This document shows positions 37,492-45,294 of a DNA stretch of 64,000 nucleotides, one piece after another (position 1 is the first letter of the stretch; every line of letters starts with the position of its first letter). The stretch is from JAIOQJ01 sp963718635 (lineage in GTDB: Bacteria; Planctomycetota; Planctomycetia; Gemmatales; Gemmataceae): the NCBI GenBank assembly GCA_963718635.1, contig OY970367.1, positions 4,836,001 through 4,900,000 of the forward strand, read 5' to 3'. A program made the translations under genes and the position numbers. The notes beneath the pieces were generated by a model. It worked only from the letters and a program-made list of their open reading frames with translations. It searched no databases and was not told where the DNA came from.

Positions 37492-38991
37492 TCATTCCAA
37501 AAGAATCTCTGGGCTGGCCGCGGCCTCAATTACGCGCATGGACTTCCATTTGCCTCCGCGAAAACGAACAACGAAACAAAGCGATTGTGCTGCGATATAA
37601 GCGCTGGCAAAGGCCCAGGCCCAGTAAAAGCTCCAGCCGAGCTTCCAGGCGATCCATGTGGGAACCACCATCATCGGCCACGATAAAATGAGCGATACCC
37701 AGGTGACGAACATCGTGTCGCCCGCGCCACGCAAGGCGAAAGAGAAAATAAGATTTACTGCATCAAAAAGGCAATAAAGCCCTACGAACCAGAGCACCAC
37801 GCGGATCATGCCGGCTATCTCTTCCCAATCCTGAGGATTTTCTTCGGGGCGAAAGCGATCGGTGAAGAGCGATGGCCAAAGCACATACAACAGGCCGACA
37901 GCGGCCATGTAACTCAGCGCCATCCAGAAGCCGGCATAGGTGGCGCGCTCGGCTGCCTCCGGGCGATTTTCGCCTAATCTTTGGCCGACGATGATCGAGA
38001 CGGCCTGGCCCATGCCCATCATCGGAATAAAAGCCAGGTTGTTGATGGTGATGGCATAGCTGGTCGCTGCCATGGCCGCATTGCTGAACCAGCCGGCCAG
38101 GAGAACGAAAGCAGTGTAGGCGATCATATCGAGCGTCCAAGGCAGGCCGCTCGGTAAGCCGAACCGCATCATGCGCCAGAAGAGGGCCGATTCGAAATGC
38201 CAACCGGAGAGCATGGCAAATTCAGTGCGATGGCGCTTGCGCAAAAGCAGTGCGATTCCGACAATAGCTGATGCCGCCGCGCCGATGACCGTGGCCCAAC
38301 CGGCGCCGGCCACGCCCATCGCCGGGCAGCCGAGATGCCCGAAGATCAACAGGTAATCGAAGATGGCGGTTGCGATCATGCCGGCGCCGTTGATCCAAAG
38401 GATAGTCCGCGTTTCGCCGCGGCCGGAGAAGAATCCCGACACGGTTGCTGTTATTAGTGCCGGGAAGCCCATCCAACAGAGACAACGAAAAAACGTTTCT
38501 TCGATCTGCTGCAGTTCCAAGGAATGCTCGGCAATGGATACGATGGAAGCGGAAAAAAAGGAAAGCACCACCATCGCGAAACCAGCAAGTGCGCTGAAGT
38601 AGAGCCCCTGCCAGACCGCAGCGCCTACACGATCGCGCCGACCGGCGCCGACGTACTGCGCCACGAACGTGGCGACGTACATGGCCGTGCTTTGAAAGAG
38701 GACAAAAAAGGTCCAGAAGATCATGGCGGCCGAGGTGGCGCCCGAGACAGCGTCCGCATGCAGTTGGCTAAGAAAGAGGCGGTCGATCGTGATTTGAACC
38801 GTCGAGAAACTATTGCTAATGATCAACGGCCAGGCAAGCGTCAACAGAGTTCGGAACTCAGACAACTGCGGAATGCGGATTGCGGATTGCGGAATGAAAA
38901 TCCCAGAGCGCCCCTCTTCGTCTTCATTCCGAATTCCGAATTCCGCATTCCGCATTAAAGAAGCCCTTACGCCCAGAATAATAAGCAGCAC
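37492..38991 (-). CDS. MATE family efflux transporter
   Basis: A multidrug/toxin exporter using Na+ or H+ exchange, with about twelve membrane helices. The 499-residue frame shows a MATE core from about residue 45 (FRTLLTLAWPLIISNSFSTV, QITIDRLFLSQL) through QRLGENRPEAAERATYAGFW to a C-terminal helix near 455-475. The first about 42 residues are unusual: residues 13-42 (MRNAEFGIRNEDEEGRSGIF, then IPQSAIRIPQ) are encoded by a dispersed DNA repeat also found inside rnpB. The true start may lie close to LSEFRTLL at a non-ATG codon, or the repeat is genuinely translated. Confidence 0.9.
   Translation of the reverse strand: MLLIILGVRASLMRNAEFGIRNEDEEGRSGIFIPQSAIRIPQLSEFRTLLTLAWPLIISNSFSTVQITIDRLFLSQLHADAVSGATSAAMIFWTFFVLFQSTAMYVATFVAQYVGAGRRDRVGAAVWQGLYFSALAGFAMVVLSFFSASIVSIAEHSLELQQIEETFFRCLCWMGFPALITATVSGFFSGRGETRTILWINGAGMIATAIFDYLLIFGHLGCPAMGVAGAGWATVIGAAASAIVGIALLLRKRHRTEFAMLSGWHFESALFWRMMRFGLPSGLPWTLDMIAYTAFVLLAGWFSNAAMAATSYAITINNLAFIPMMGMGQAVSIIVGQRLGENRPEAAERATYAGFWMALSYMAAVGLLYVLWPSLFTDRFRPEENPQDWEEIAGMIRVVLWFVGLYCLFDAVNLIFSFALRGAGDTMFVTWVSLILSWPMMVVPTWIAWKLGWSFYWAWAFASAYIAAQSLCFVVRFRGGKWKSMRVIEAAASPEILLE
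38868..38957. repeat. GGAATTCGGAATGCGGA repeat at the 5' end of the MATE gene
   Basis: GCGGAATGCGGATTGCGG on one side and CCGAATTCCGAATTCCGCAT on the other form an imperfect inverted repeat around a central 45-bp spacer. The same type of element occupies the P12 region of rnpB at 42,951-43,024. Confidence 0.8.
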
Positions 38992-38994
38992 TAA

Positions 38995-39732
38995 TTACTT
39001 AGGGGACCCTGCCTGGAGGATCCAAATGTTGCGGAACTGGTTGGGGTGGCCGTGGTCTTGGAGCATGATTGGGCCCGGTGAGTCCGGACTGCCGCCCAGG
39101 CCGGCACGGGTGTTGTCCACGAGAATCTTTACGTCGTCGTGAATCTTCTCGCCATTCTGATAGACCGTCATGTGTGCAGGTTCGGTTTTTTTGCCATTTT
39201 CGAACTTGGGTGCAGTGAATTCGATGTCGTAACTCTGCCAGATCGTCGGCGCTTTACAGACATTCTTCAGTGGGGCAGCGACCTCGTAAATCGCGCCGCA
39301 ATCGTTGTTTTTGCTATCCAGGCCGTAGCTGTCGAGCACCTGCACTTCGTAACGCCCTTGGACATAGACGCCGCTATTGGCGCGTCCCTGCCCTTTGCCG
39401 TTCGGCACATAGGGGACGCGGAATTCAACGTGGAGCTTGAACGATCCGCCGAACTTGTCTTTGGTGATCAGGTTGCCGCCTTTTTCGACTTGCATCGCGC
39501 CATCGACGATTTTCCAATGGGCAGGCGACTTGCCGTCCTGCTTGACCCATTTATCGAGGTCTTTGCCGTCGAAGAGAACAATCGCGCCTTCCGGCGCGGG
39601 CGTGCCCTTGACGTTCTCCGTGTCTTCGGGCTTGAGAATCTTAAGCCCCGTCAGTTCGCCATATTGGGCGGAGGCGTTCAAAGCGCCACTGAAAAAAACA
39701 ATGCCGATCAAGGTCGTCTTGAAGTGATTCAT
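38995..39732 (-). CDS. Secreted DUF1080 (3-keto-disaccharide hydrolase-like) protein
   Basis: A 245-residue protein with a signal peptide (MNHFKTTLIGIVFFSGALNA, cleavage near SAQ-YGE) and one DUF1080 domain: EGAIVLFDGKDLDKWVKQDG, WKIVDGAMQVEKGGNLITKD, then GNSG-like GRANSGVYVQGRYEVQVLDS and the closing GPIMLQDHGHPNQFRNIWI. This concanavalin-like family is greatly expanded in planctomycetes and has 3-keto-glycoside hydrolase members. Likely periplasmic or surface-exposed, acting on polysaccharide or glycoside. It ends 3 bp from the MATE start. Confidence 0.92.
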   Translation of the reverse strand: MNHFKTTLIGIVFFSGALNASAQYGELTGLKILKPEDTENVKGTPAPEGAIVLFDGKDLDKWVKQDGKSPAHWKIVDGAMQVEKGGNLITKDKFGGSFKLHVEFRVPYVPNGKGQGRANSGVYVQGRYEVQVLDSYGLDSKNNDCGAIYEVAAPLKNVCKAPTIWQSYDIEFTAPKFENGKKTEPAHMTVYQNGEKIHDDVKILVDNTRAGLGGSPDSPGPIMLQDHGHPNQFRNIWILQAGSPK

Positions 39733-39852
39733 CGTGCAGTTCCGTGAGAGTGTGGAAAAGCTGGTCGAAAGAATATCTTACGAAGTGACCACGATCTATC
39801 GAGAGAGCAGGAAGTAAGAAGTTTCGAGCGGCCGATTCGCTAAAACGAGTTC

Positions 39853-40549
39853 ATGAAAGTCATCTTATTCGACATCGATGGAACGCTGATCCGCAGCGGC
39901 GGCGCTGGCAAATTCGCCATGGAAGAAGCGTTGCATTCCGAGTTCGGTGTTCCCGAGATCATCGACCGCGTCCCGTACAGTGGGCGCACTGATCCGTCTA
40001 TCTCTTTTGATCTGCTGAAACTTCATGGCATTGAGCCCTCCCTTGAAAACATCCTGCGTTTGAAAAGAGCCTATCTCGGACATTTACCAAGTGCGCGTAA
40101 CTGAACTTCACGGGGTCGTGTTGCCAGGCGTTCGCGAATTGCTCGATCGGCTGCAGGCCTCCAGCGAGACTATACTGGGATTGCTTACCGGCAATGTGCG
40201 CGAAGGCGCCGAATGCAAGCTCACTCATTTTGAGCTATGGCACTACTTCCCATTCGGCGCCTTTGCCGATGGCATTCATGAGCGTGACGATGTCGCCCGC
40301 AGCGCGCTCGTCGAACTCGCTAAGCACCTTAACCGCACCATACACCCGGACGACATTTGGGTCATCGGCGATACTCCTTTTGATGTGAAGTGTGCCCGAG
40401 CCATCGGGGCCAAAGCGGTGGCTGTTGCGACGGGGTGGCATTCGCTTGAAGAGCTACAAGCGACAGGAGCGGAATATGTGTTGCCCGATTTGAGTGAATT
40501 TGGGATTTTGCTTGAAGCGTGGGGGATATCATCAGCGGGCTCGCCATAG
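39853..40549 (+). pseudogene. HAD family phosphatase (phosphoglycolate phosphatase-like), frameshifted near 40,094
   Basis: A haloacid dehalogenase-type hydrolase. Motif I with the nucleophile is VILFDIDGTLIRSGG, followed by a cap region (VPEIIDRVPYSGRTDPSISF). After HLPSA near 40,094 the frame shifts by one base and continues as RVTELHGVVLPGVRELLDRL, with motif II-like LGLLTGNVREGAECK, then IWVIGDTPFDVKCARAIGAK (motifs III and IV) to 40549. Restored length is about 232 residues, typical for Gph-like phosphatases. All catalytic motifs are kept across the two frames. Confidence 0.85.
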
Positions 40550-40600
40550 GCTCACCGCTAACGATTCACCGCTAGCGAATCGCAGCTAGACGATTCACCG

Positions 40601-41434
40601 CTAAACGAATCTCTTTAGAAATGCGAGTGATTTGCGTGCGGTTTCGACCGCGGCGTGGCTATGTCGTGACAGTTCGACGTAGACGCCGCCTTTGTAATCA
40701 ATTTGCCTCAGCGTTGTGAAGATGTCGTTGAAATCGACATCCCCTTCGCCGAACATCAGATGTTCGTGAACGCCTTTTTTCATGTCTTCAATATGGATGT
40801 TCCAAAGGCGGTTGCGCCATTTGAGAATGTGCTTGGAGATCGGCAATTCATTCATGCACTGCAGATGGCCGACATCCAAAGTCAGGCCGAAACGGGGGTG
40901 ATCGACGCGGGCAAAAAGTTCTTCAAACTTGGGCATGGTGTCGATAAACATGCCCGGTTCCGGCTCGAAGGCAAGCCGTACGTTCTCTTTGTTGGCGATA
41001 TCGCAAAGGCGCTGACAGCCCTCCGTAAGGCGATCAAACAAAACCGTCGGCGGCGCCCCATCACTCGCCGCGCCAGACCAAAAGCTGACAACATCCGAGC
41101 CGATCATTGCTGCCAGTCGCACCGCGAAGACGAGCATGTTGAAGCGCAGTTCACGCTCGTCTTCATTCGGGCTCAAAAGAGTCGGCTGATGCTTACGCCA
41201 CGGGTCGAGAAGATAACGGGCGCCGGTTTCGATGACGGTATGCTCGATGCCATGTTTCTCAAGAAAAGTGTTCATCCGCCAGACGCGTTCGTCCAGACCG
41301 TCTTCGTGAAAGGGATTGAGCAGATGATGATCGATCGTGATGGCTACGCCGTCGTACCCAAGTTCTTTGATGACGGAAATGGCATCCTTGGGGGAGTGAT
41401 GCGCGAAGCCGTTCGTGTTATAGCCGAGATACAT
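40601..41434 (-). CDS. Sugar phosphate isomerase/epimerase (xylose isomerase-like TIM barrel)
   Basis: A 277-residue AP-endonuclease-2-type TIM barrel. Visible metal-site features are FEPEPGMFIDT, the aspartate and histidine of LTLDVGHLQCMNE, and HIEDMKKGVHEHLMFGEGDV with the histidines used by this superfamily, followed by GGVYVELSRHSH. Members isomerise or epimerise sugars, hydroxypyruvate or inositols; the substrate is unclear. Only 12 bp separate it from the NifU-like gene upstream on the same strand. Confidence 0.85.
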   Translation of the reverse strand: MYLGYNTNGFAHHSPKDAISVIKELGYDGVAITIDHHLLNPFHEDGLDERVWRMNTFLEKHGIEHTVIETGARYLLDPWRKHQPTLLSPNEDERELRFNMLVFAVRLAAMIGSDVVSFWSGAASDGAPPTVLFDRLTEGCQRLCDIANKENVRLAFEPEPGMFIDTMPKFEELFARVDHPRFGLTLDVGHLQCMNELPISKHILKWRNRLWNIHIEDMKKGVHEHLMFGEGDVDFNDIFTTLRQIDYKGGVYVELSRHSHAAVETARKSLAFLKRFV

Positions 41435-41446
41435 GGCCCATCATCC

Positions 41447-41686
41447 TCAGGGGGCGGCTTCCAAGTATTCGATTTCGGGAATCCGTTGGCAAAGCTCCTG
41501 CTCGATGCTGTTGATCAATGTCCAGATCGTGGCCGGGCAACCCGCACAGGCGCCGTTCAGCCTTAAACGGGCGACGCCATCCGCAACATCCAGCACGTCG
41601 ATCTGCGTACCATCGAGTTCGAGAGCCGGGGCTACTTGAGTGCGAAGAACGTTTTCAACGCGGGTGCGCAAGTCTTCGGATGTCAT
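41447..41686 (-). CDS. NifU-like C-terminal domain (iron-sulfur scaffold) protein
   Basis: A 79-residue stand-alone NifU C-terminal domain, which transiently holds an Fe-S cluster between two cysteines for delivery to target proteins. The sequence runs VENVLRTQVAPALELDGTQI, then GVARLRLNGACAGCPATIWT with the essential C-x-x-C pair and a closing helix (LINSIEQELCQRIPEIEYLE). Length fits the short NfuA/NFU type. It is the first gene of a pair with the TIM-barrel protein and lies 65 bp after ribF. Confidence 0.92.
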   Translation of the reverse strand: MTSEDLRTRVENVLRTQVAPALELDGTQIDVLDVADGVARLRLNGACAGCPATIWTLINSIEQELCQRIPEIEYLEAAP

Positions 41687-41702
41687 CGGCTGCTCTAGTC
41701 TC

Positions 41703-41740
41703 TCGGGCGAGCCGAGCGGCGTAAGCCGCCGGGTTATGTT
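41703..41740. repeat. Single arm of the GGCGAGCCGAGC repeat
   Basis: The segment CTCGGGCGAGCCGAGCGGCG, then TAAGCCGCCGGGTT, is a partial copy of the hairpin family at 19,081 and 54,263. Its own inner hairpin (CGGCGTAAGCCG) lies between ribF and the NifU-like gene. Confidence 0.6.
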
Positions 41741-41751
41741 GAAAAAACCGC

Positions 41752-42747
41752 TTACGTCAACTGGCCCGCCGAAGCCACGTCGAGTTTCATCTGTTCAACC
41801 AGTTGCGAAACGTTCGGAAACTTCCGCGTCTCGCGCAACCGGCGTAGAAAATCGATCGCAACCGTTTGCCCGTAAAGATCGCCCGCGAAATCAATCAGAT
41901 GGACCTCGATCTTGCGACCTTTTTCGCCAAACGTCGGATTGGGACCTATGTTGGCGGCGCCCAGACAGTTAGTAGAACCGAAGCTAGCGCGGACTGCGTA
42001 CACGCCATCAGCAGGTAGGAGCGTCTTCACGTCGCCAAGATTAATAGTCGGGTAGCCAATGGTTCGGCCTCGCTGCGCCCCGAGAACGACTGTTCCTTGC
42101 ACCTGATACGGGCAATTCAACAAGCGTTCTGCCCCGGTCACGTCGCCCGCCGTCAACGCGTCGCGCACTTTACTACTGGAAACTACGACACCCTCGATCT
42201 CGTATGACTCTACAACGCGGAACGGAATATCGTTGCGATCGCAAAGCCCGCGCAAGGTATCCAACGAACCGGTGCGATCACGACCGAAGCGAAAGTTGAA
42301 TCCTTCCACGATTCCTTTCGCATGAAAACGTTCTATCAAAAGTTGCTGGAAGAAATCCTCGGCACTCAAATTCAGCAGCTCGGCATCCGTCTTCAAAACG
42401 ATCACGGCTGCCGCGCCGGATTTGTGAAGAAGAAGGCTGCGTCGCAACGCCGTGGTCAACGGCGGCTGGAATCGTTCCGGCGACAGCAACTGCAACGGAT
42501 GCGGATCGAAAGTGATCACGGTTGCCGCTACGCCGTTCGCACTCGCTAAGTCGCACGCCTGCGTTACAAGAGACTGATGACCTCTATGAACGCCATCGAA
42601 ATTACCAACTGCAATAACGTTGTGTTGCGCCCATGTCGGCAGCTTTTCTCGCCAGTCGACTTTAGCGATCTGGCAAACATCACTGAAGTCGGTTTCAACG
42701 GCTCCCGTCATAAAGACATCTTGCAAGCGCAGCCGCCAATTGGCCAC
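41752..42747 (-). CDS. ribF: Bifunctional riboflavin kinase/FAD synthetase RibF
   Basis: It converts riboflavin to FMN and then to FAD. The N-terminal adenylyltransferase domain shows IAVGNFDGVHRGHQSLV, FDPHPLQLLSPERF and KGIVEGFNFRFGRDRTG. The C-terminal kinase domain shows GRTIGYPTINLG and AANIGPNPTFGEKGRKIEVH. The long frame gives 331 residues; starting at the internal Met at 42711 would give 319. Family length is about 310, so the shorter form is possible. The gene is divergent from rnpB, whose 5' end lies about 40 bp away. Confidence 0.94.
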   Translation of the reverse strand: MANWRLRLQDVFMTGAVETDFSDVCQIAKVDWREKLPTWAQHNVIAVGNFDGVHRGHQSLVTQACDLASANGVAATVITFDPHPLQLLSPERFQPPLTTALRRSLLLHKSGAAAVIVLKTDAELLNLSAEDFFQQLLIERFHAKGIVEGFNFRFGRDRTGSLDTLRGLCDRNDIPFRVVESYEIEGVVVSSSKVRDALTAGDVTGAERLLNCPYQVQGTVVLGAQRGRTIGYPTINLGDVKTLLPADGVYAVRASFGSTNCLGAANIGPNPTFGEKGRKIEVHLIDFAGDLYGQTVAIDFLRRLRETRKFPNVSQLVEQMKLDVASAGQLT

Positions 42748-42785
42748 CTGAGAACTAAGCTACGCCTTATCTCGTATAATCGATT

Positions 42786-43272
42786 TGTTCCGCAGGCCGG
42801 ACGGACGGTCGCTGCCTGACCTGGTCAGGGAGAGGAAAGTCCGGGCTCCATATGGGCGCGATGGTGGGTAACGCCCACCGTTCGAGGCGTGCAGGTCCTC
42901 CCGGAACTTCGCGTTGAGAACAGGGAAAGTGCAACAGAAAGTAAACCGCCATGTGGAATGCGGAATTTGGAATTCGGATTGCGGATATTCATTCCGAATT
43001 CCGCATTCCGAATTCCGCATTCCCAGGGTAAGGGTGAAACGGTGGGGGAGCGCAAGTTCCTTAATGTAAGAGCCCACCAGCAGCCGGGCGACCGGCTGGC
43101 TCGGCAAACCCCATCGGGAGCAAGGTCAAACAGGGAGCAGGGCCTGCCCGGCCCGTTACGACTTCCGGGTAGACCGCTCGATCCTTCGAGCAATCGAAGG
43201 GCTAGATAAATGACCGTTGCCAAAGGGAAACCTTTGGAACAAAACCCGGCTTACAGGCCGGCCCGCGGAACA
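42786..43272 (+). ncRNA. rnpB: RNase P RNA (class A) with repeat-filled P12
   Basis: Catalytic RNA of RNase P, which matures tRNA 5' ends. Conserved blocks in order: GACGGTCGCTGCC, GAGGAAAGTCCGGGCTCC (about 42,830), CAACAGAAAGTAAACCGCC (about 42,932), GGTAAGGGTGAAACGGTGG (about 43,026), GAGCCCACCAG, GGCAAACCCC, AGATAAATGACCG and the 3' ACCCGGCTTACAGGCC. The ends pair (TGTTCCGCAGGCCGG with CCGGCCCGCGGAACA), which sets the limits as helix P1. At about 487 nt it is longer than the usual 350-400; the excess is a repeat element in the P12 position. Oversized helices are known in planctomycete RNase P RNAs. Confidence 0.94.
42951..43024. repeat. GGAATTCCGCATTCC repeat inserted in rnpB P12
   Basis: GGAATGCGGAATTTGGAATT and AATTCCGCATTCCGAATTCC form a long A/T-rich hairpin between the conserved AAACCGCC and GGTAAGGGTGAAACGG blocks. 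The same element type overlaps the 5' end of the MATE gene. Confidence 0.85.
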
Positions 43273-43314
43273 CCGGGAACCTTTGAGACCGCTAACATTA
43301 CGACTGAGATATAC

Positions 43315-43752
43315 ATGCCATTTGATCCCTCGATTGTCTTCGCCATTGCTATCAATTTTTTGGCGGCGATCTGCCTTCTCTTCTGGCTTGGCTTCAGACA
43401 AATGGCAAAAAGCCGTGAATTCTCTCATATGGAAAAGATGCGCGCCCTTGAATTGGGGCAGCGGCTCGAGCCCTCTGAGCCCGAAGAACAGCATGACAAG
43501 TCGTTGCACAACCTCTTCTGGATTAGCTTTTGGATAGGGGCGGGCGTGCCCATCGCGGCGACCTCGGCCGCCAGCGCGATCGTGGTTCAGAGCTATATTT
43601 CGGATTTTCGAATCATCATCGGCATCTGGATTTGCGCTGCGGTTATTTCGGTCGCGAGCGTCATTTGCGCTACCGTTCTGATGATTTGTGGCCGGCGCGG
43701 GGTGTTGAAATCGCAGGAGTCGAGCCGAAAGTGTGAGTCTCCGGAGGTCTAA
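43315..43752 (+). CDS. Membrane protein of unknown function
   Basis: The 145-residue protein starts at 43315 (MPFDPSIVFAIAINFLAAIC), since upstream codons lie inside rnpB. Three membrane helices are likely: residues about 5-25, 63-85 and 95-120 (IIGIWICAAVISVASVICAT). The hydrophilic loop between the first two (KSREFSHMEKMRALELGQRL) is charged and helical. The last residues (ESSRKCESPEV) run into a dispersed repeat, so the C-terminus may have been altered by the repeat. No family recognised. Confidence 0.6.
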   Translation: MPFDPSIVFAIAINFLAAICLLFWLGFRQMAKSREFSHMEKMRALELGQRLEPSEPEEQHDKSLHNLFWISFWIGAGVPIAATSAASAIVVQSYISDFRIIIGIWICAAVISVASVICATVLMICGRRGVLKSQESSRKCESPEV

Positions 43753-43838
43753 CGACTTCCGCTACGCTACGGCAGTCAGGTAGCGGAAGTCGTCAGACTT
43801 CCGGACAGGCTGCAGAAGTCTAACGACTTCCGCTACGG
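43740..43838. repeat. Hairpins of the GCGGAAGTCGTCAGACTTCCG family
   Basis: Three copies of the near-palindrome first seen at 28,192-28,358: a diverged copy at about 43,740-43,763, a full hairpin at about 43,783-43,803 and another diverged copy at about 43,812-43,836. The first overlaps the end of the membrane protein gene. Confidence 0.8.
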
Positions 43839-43896
43839 CTTTACCTGTAACAACCTTTTATTACCGCCTTACACAAGAACATGGTGAAGTCTCGTC

Positions 43897-44229
43897 TCAG
43901 CTAACTTCGCAGACTTGGCGGTCACGTTGAGCACGCTCCGCTAAATGGCTTGTAACTCCTTCGAGCAGCTTTTTGTTTTCGCCATCCCAGATTTCTTGAT
44001 CGATCCAACCCGCTGCATTAGCAACCAGCTGACCCGAGCGCCAATGGGGATAGCGCTTCCATAAATCGCCGATTTTTTCGAGCAACTCTTGTTGTGTGGT
44101 AGTGATTATGGCAAGCGGTCCTTTACGTTCCACGCTCTTCCGTGAGATCCCTTGACTCTTAGACTTCCAGTCCGAATCGGACGCGTGATGTCGCTCGGAT
44201 AACCAGTATCCTAACATCGAATCACACAT
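43897..44229 (-). CDS. Small hypothetical protein downstream of tetR
   Basis: The frame gives 110 residues; the conserved-looking part is residues about 42-105 (ITTTQQELLEKIGDLWKRYP, then WRSGQLVANAAGWIDQEIWD), a short all-helical unit that resembles small planctomycete and cyanobacterial proteins I cannot name. The first about 40 residues look less protein-like, so the start may be later. The frame begins 8 bp before the stop of the TetR gene on the same strand, which suggests translational coupling. Confidence 0.5.
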   Translation of the reverse strand: MCDSMLGYWLSERHHASDSDWKSKSQGISRKSVERKGPLAIITTTQQELLEKIGDLWKRYPHWRSGQLVANAAGWIDQEIWDGENKKLLEGVTSHLAERAQRDRQVCEVS

Positions 44230-44848
44230 CCGTCTTCAGCACCCCATGCAGCAAGGTTTCGATCATCAGCGTCGGCACATCGCCTTCTTTCGGTTCAGGA
44301 AACGGCAGCAGCGCAGCGCCCAAGGAAAAGCGGATCCAATCGCAGGCGGTTTGACGCGGGTCGATGTCGCGGCGAAGAACTCCCGACTGCTGGCTTCTGG
44401 CGATAATGGGCAACAGGCGTTCGACCACGGATTCAAGGATGACATGAAGGATCGTTGATTCTTCTTCCTCGATTCGCTCGACAAGGCCCGTGAGGATGAT
44501 GCGCGTGGTCAGCTGATCCGAGCGGAGGGACGCCAAAAAGCGATTCGAGAACTCAAGCAGTTGATTAACGACGTCGATCGGTGATTGTTCAACACCCGTG
44601 ATGGCCGGGAAAAGCACGTCGAGCCACTCTTCGCCGATAGCTTTCAAAAAGGCAGATTTATCGGGAAACAATTTGAGAACAGCAGCGCGGGTCACACCGG
44701 CGCAGTCGGCGATCTGATCGAAGCTGACAGCCGCGTAGCCGAACTCGGCAAACAGATGACGGGCACAATCGAGGAAGAACCGCTTTTTCTCACCGCGGCC
44801 GGCCCGAGGCCGTTTCGCCGATCGCTTTGCGTTGTCGGCCTCCGGCAT
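44222..44848 (-). CDS. TetR/AcrR family transcriptional regulator
   Basis: A 208-residue DNA-binding repressor. The N-terminal helix-turn-helix reads FLDCARHLFAEFGYAAVSFD, QIADCAGVTRAAVLKLFPDK, with the tyrosine of typical TetR proteins replaced by leucine in LKLF. The C-terminal ligand/dimer domain is variable. The start at 44848 (MPEADNAKRSAKRPRAGRGE) is preceded by AAGAGACC; the upstream extension has no family similarity. No transporter or enzyme lies divergent to it within 400 bp, so the target is not evident. Confidence 0.88.
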   Translation of the reverse strand: MPEADNAKRSAKRPRAGRGEKKRFFLDCARHLFAEFGYAAVSFDQIADCAGVTRAAVLKLFPDKSAFLKAIGEEWLDVLFPAITGVEQSPIDVVNQLLEFSNRFLASLRSDQLTTRIILTGLVERIEEEESTILHVILESVVERLLPIIARSQQSGVLRRDIDPRQTACDWIRFSLGAALLPFPEPKEGDVPTLMIETLLHGVLKTDV

Positions 44849-45294
44849 GGGCAGGTCTCTTTCCGCTAAGAACCTGAAGGTCAAACGTCTGCCGGCAGAA
44901 CAACTGAGCCGAATAGCTAAATAACACCCGCGAAAGTGTTTTAGAAACGGGGCGGCGCGGAAGCCAGCGTTCTTGGCGAGTTTTGGCCCGATTCGTCCAG
45001 CATTTGCCGGAATAATCGGCAATTGCTAGCGAGGCTTCGCCTCAGACCGACGGAAAGTTTCTAAGCACCAGGCAGCCAATGTCAAATCGAAATCCGTCAG
45101 CCACGGATTAAACACAGACGAAACACCGATAAATCAAACATCCGATCGCATGCTCGTTCGACCCGCCTTGATGAAAATTCTTCGATTTTATCCGTGTTCG
45201 TTCAGTGTTCCATCCGTGGCTAAATGGCTTTTGCTCAATTGAACGCATATCTAAAACTTGACTCATGCACGATGAATTTTCCTGGATTAGTAAC
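44849..45294. repeat. Intergenic region with inverted CACGGATTAAACACAGACG repeat
   Basis: Within this 446-bp gap, GCCACGGATTAAACACAGAC at about 45,100 and GTGTTCCATCCGTGGC at about 45,205-45,220 form a long imperfect inverted repeat. The same motif occurs singly at 58,064-58,092. No gene seen. Confidence 0.65.

Noticed and set aside
40703..41566. Long plus-strand frame opposite the TIM-barrel and NifU-like genes
   Set aside because: Antisense to two clear genes with conserved motifs; no protein-like features of its own.
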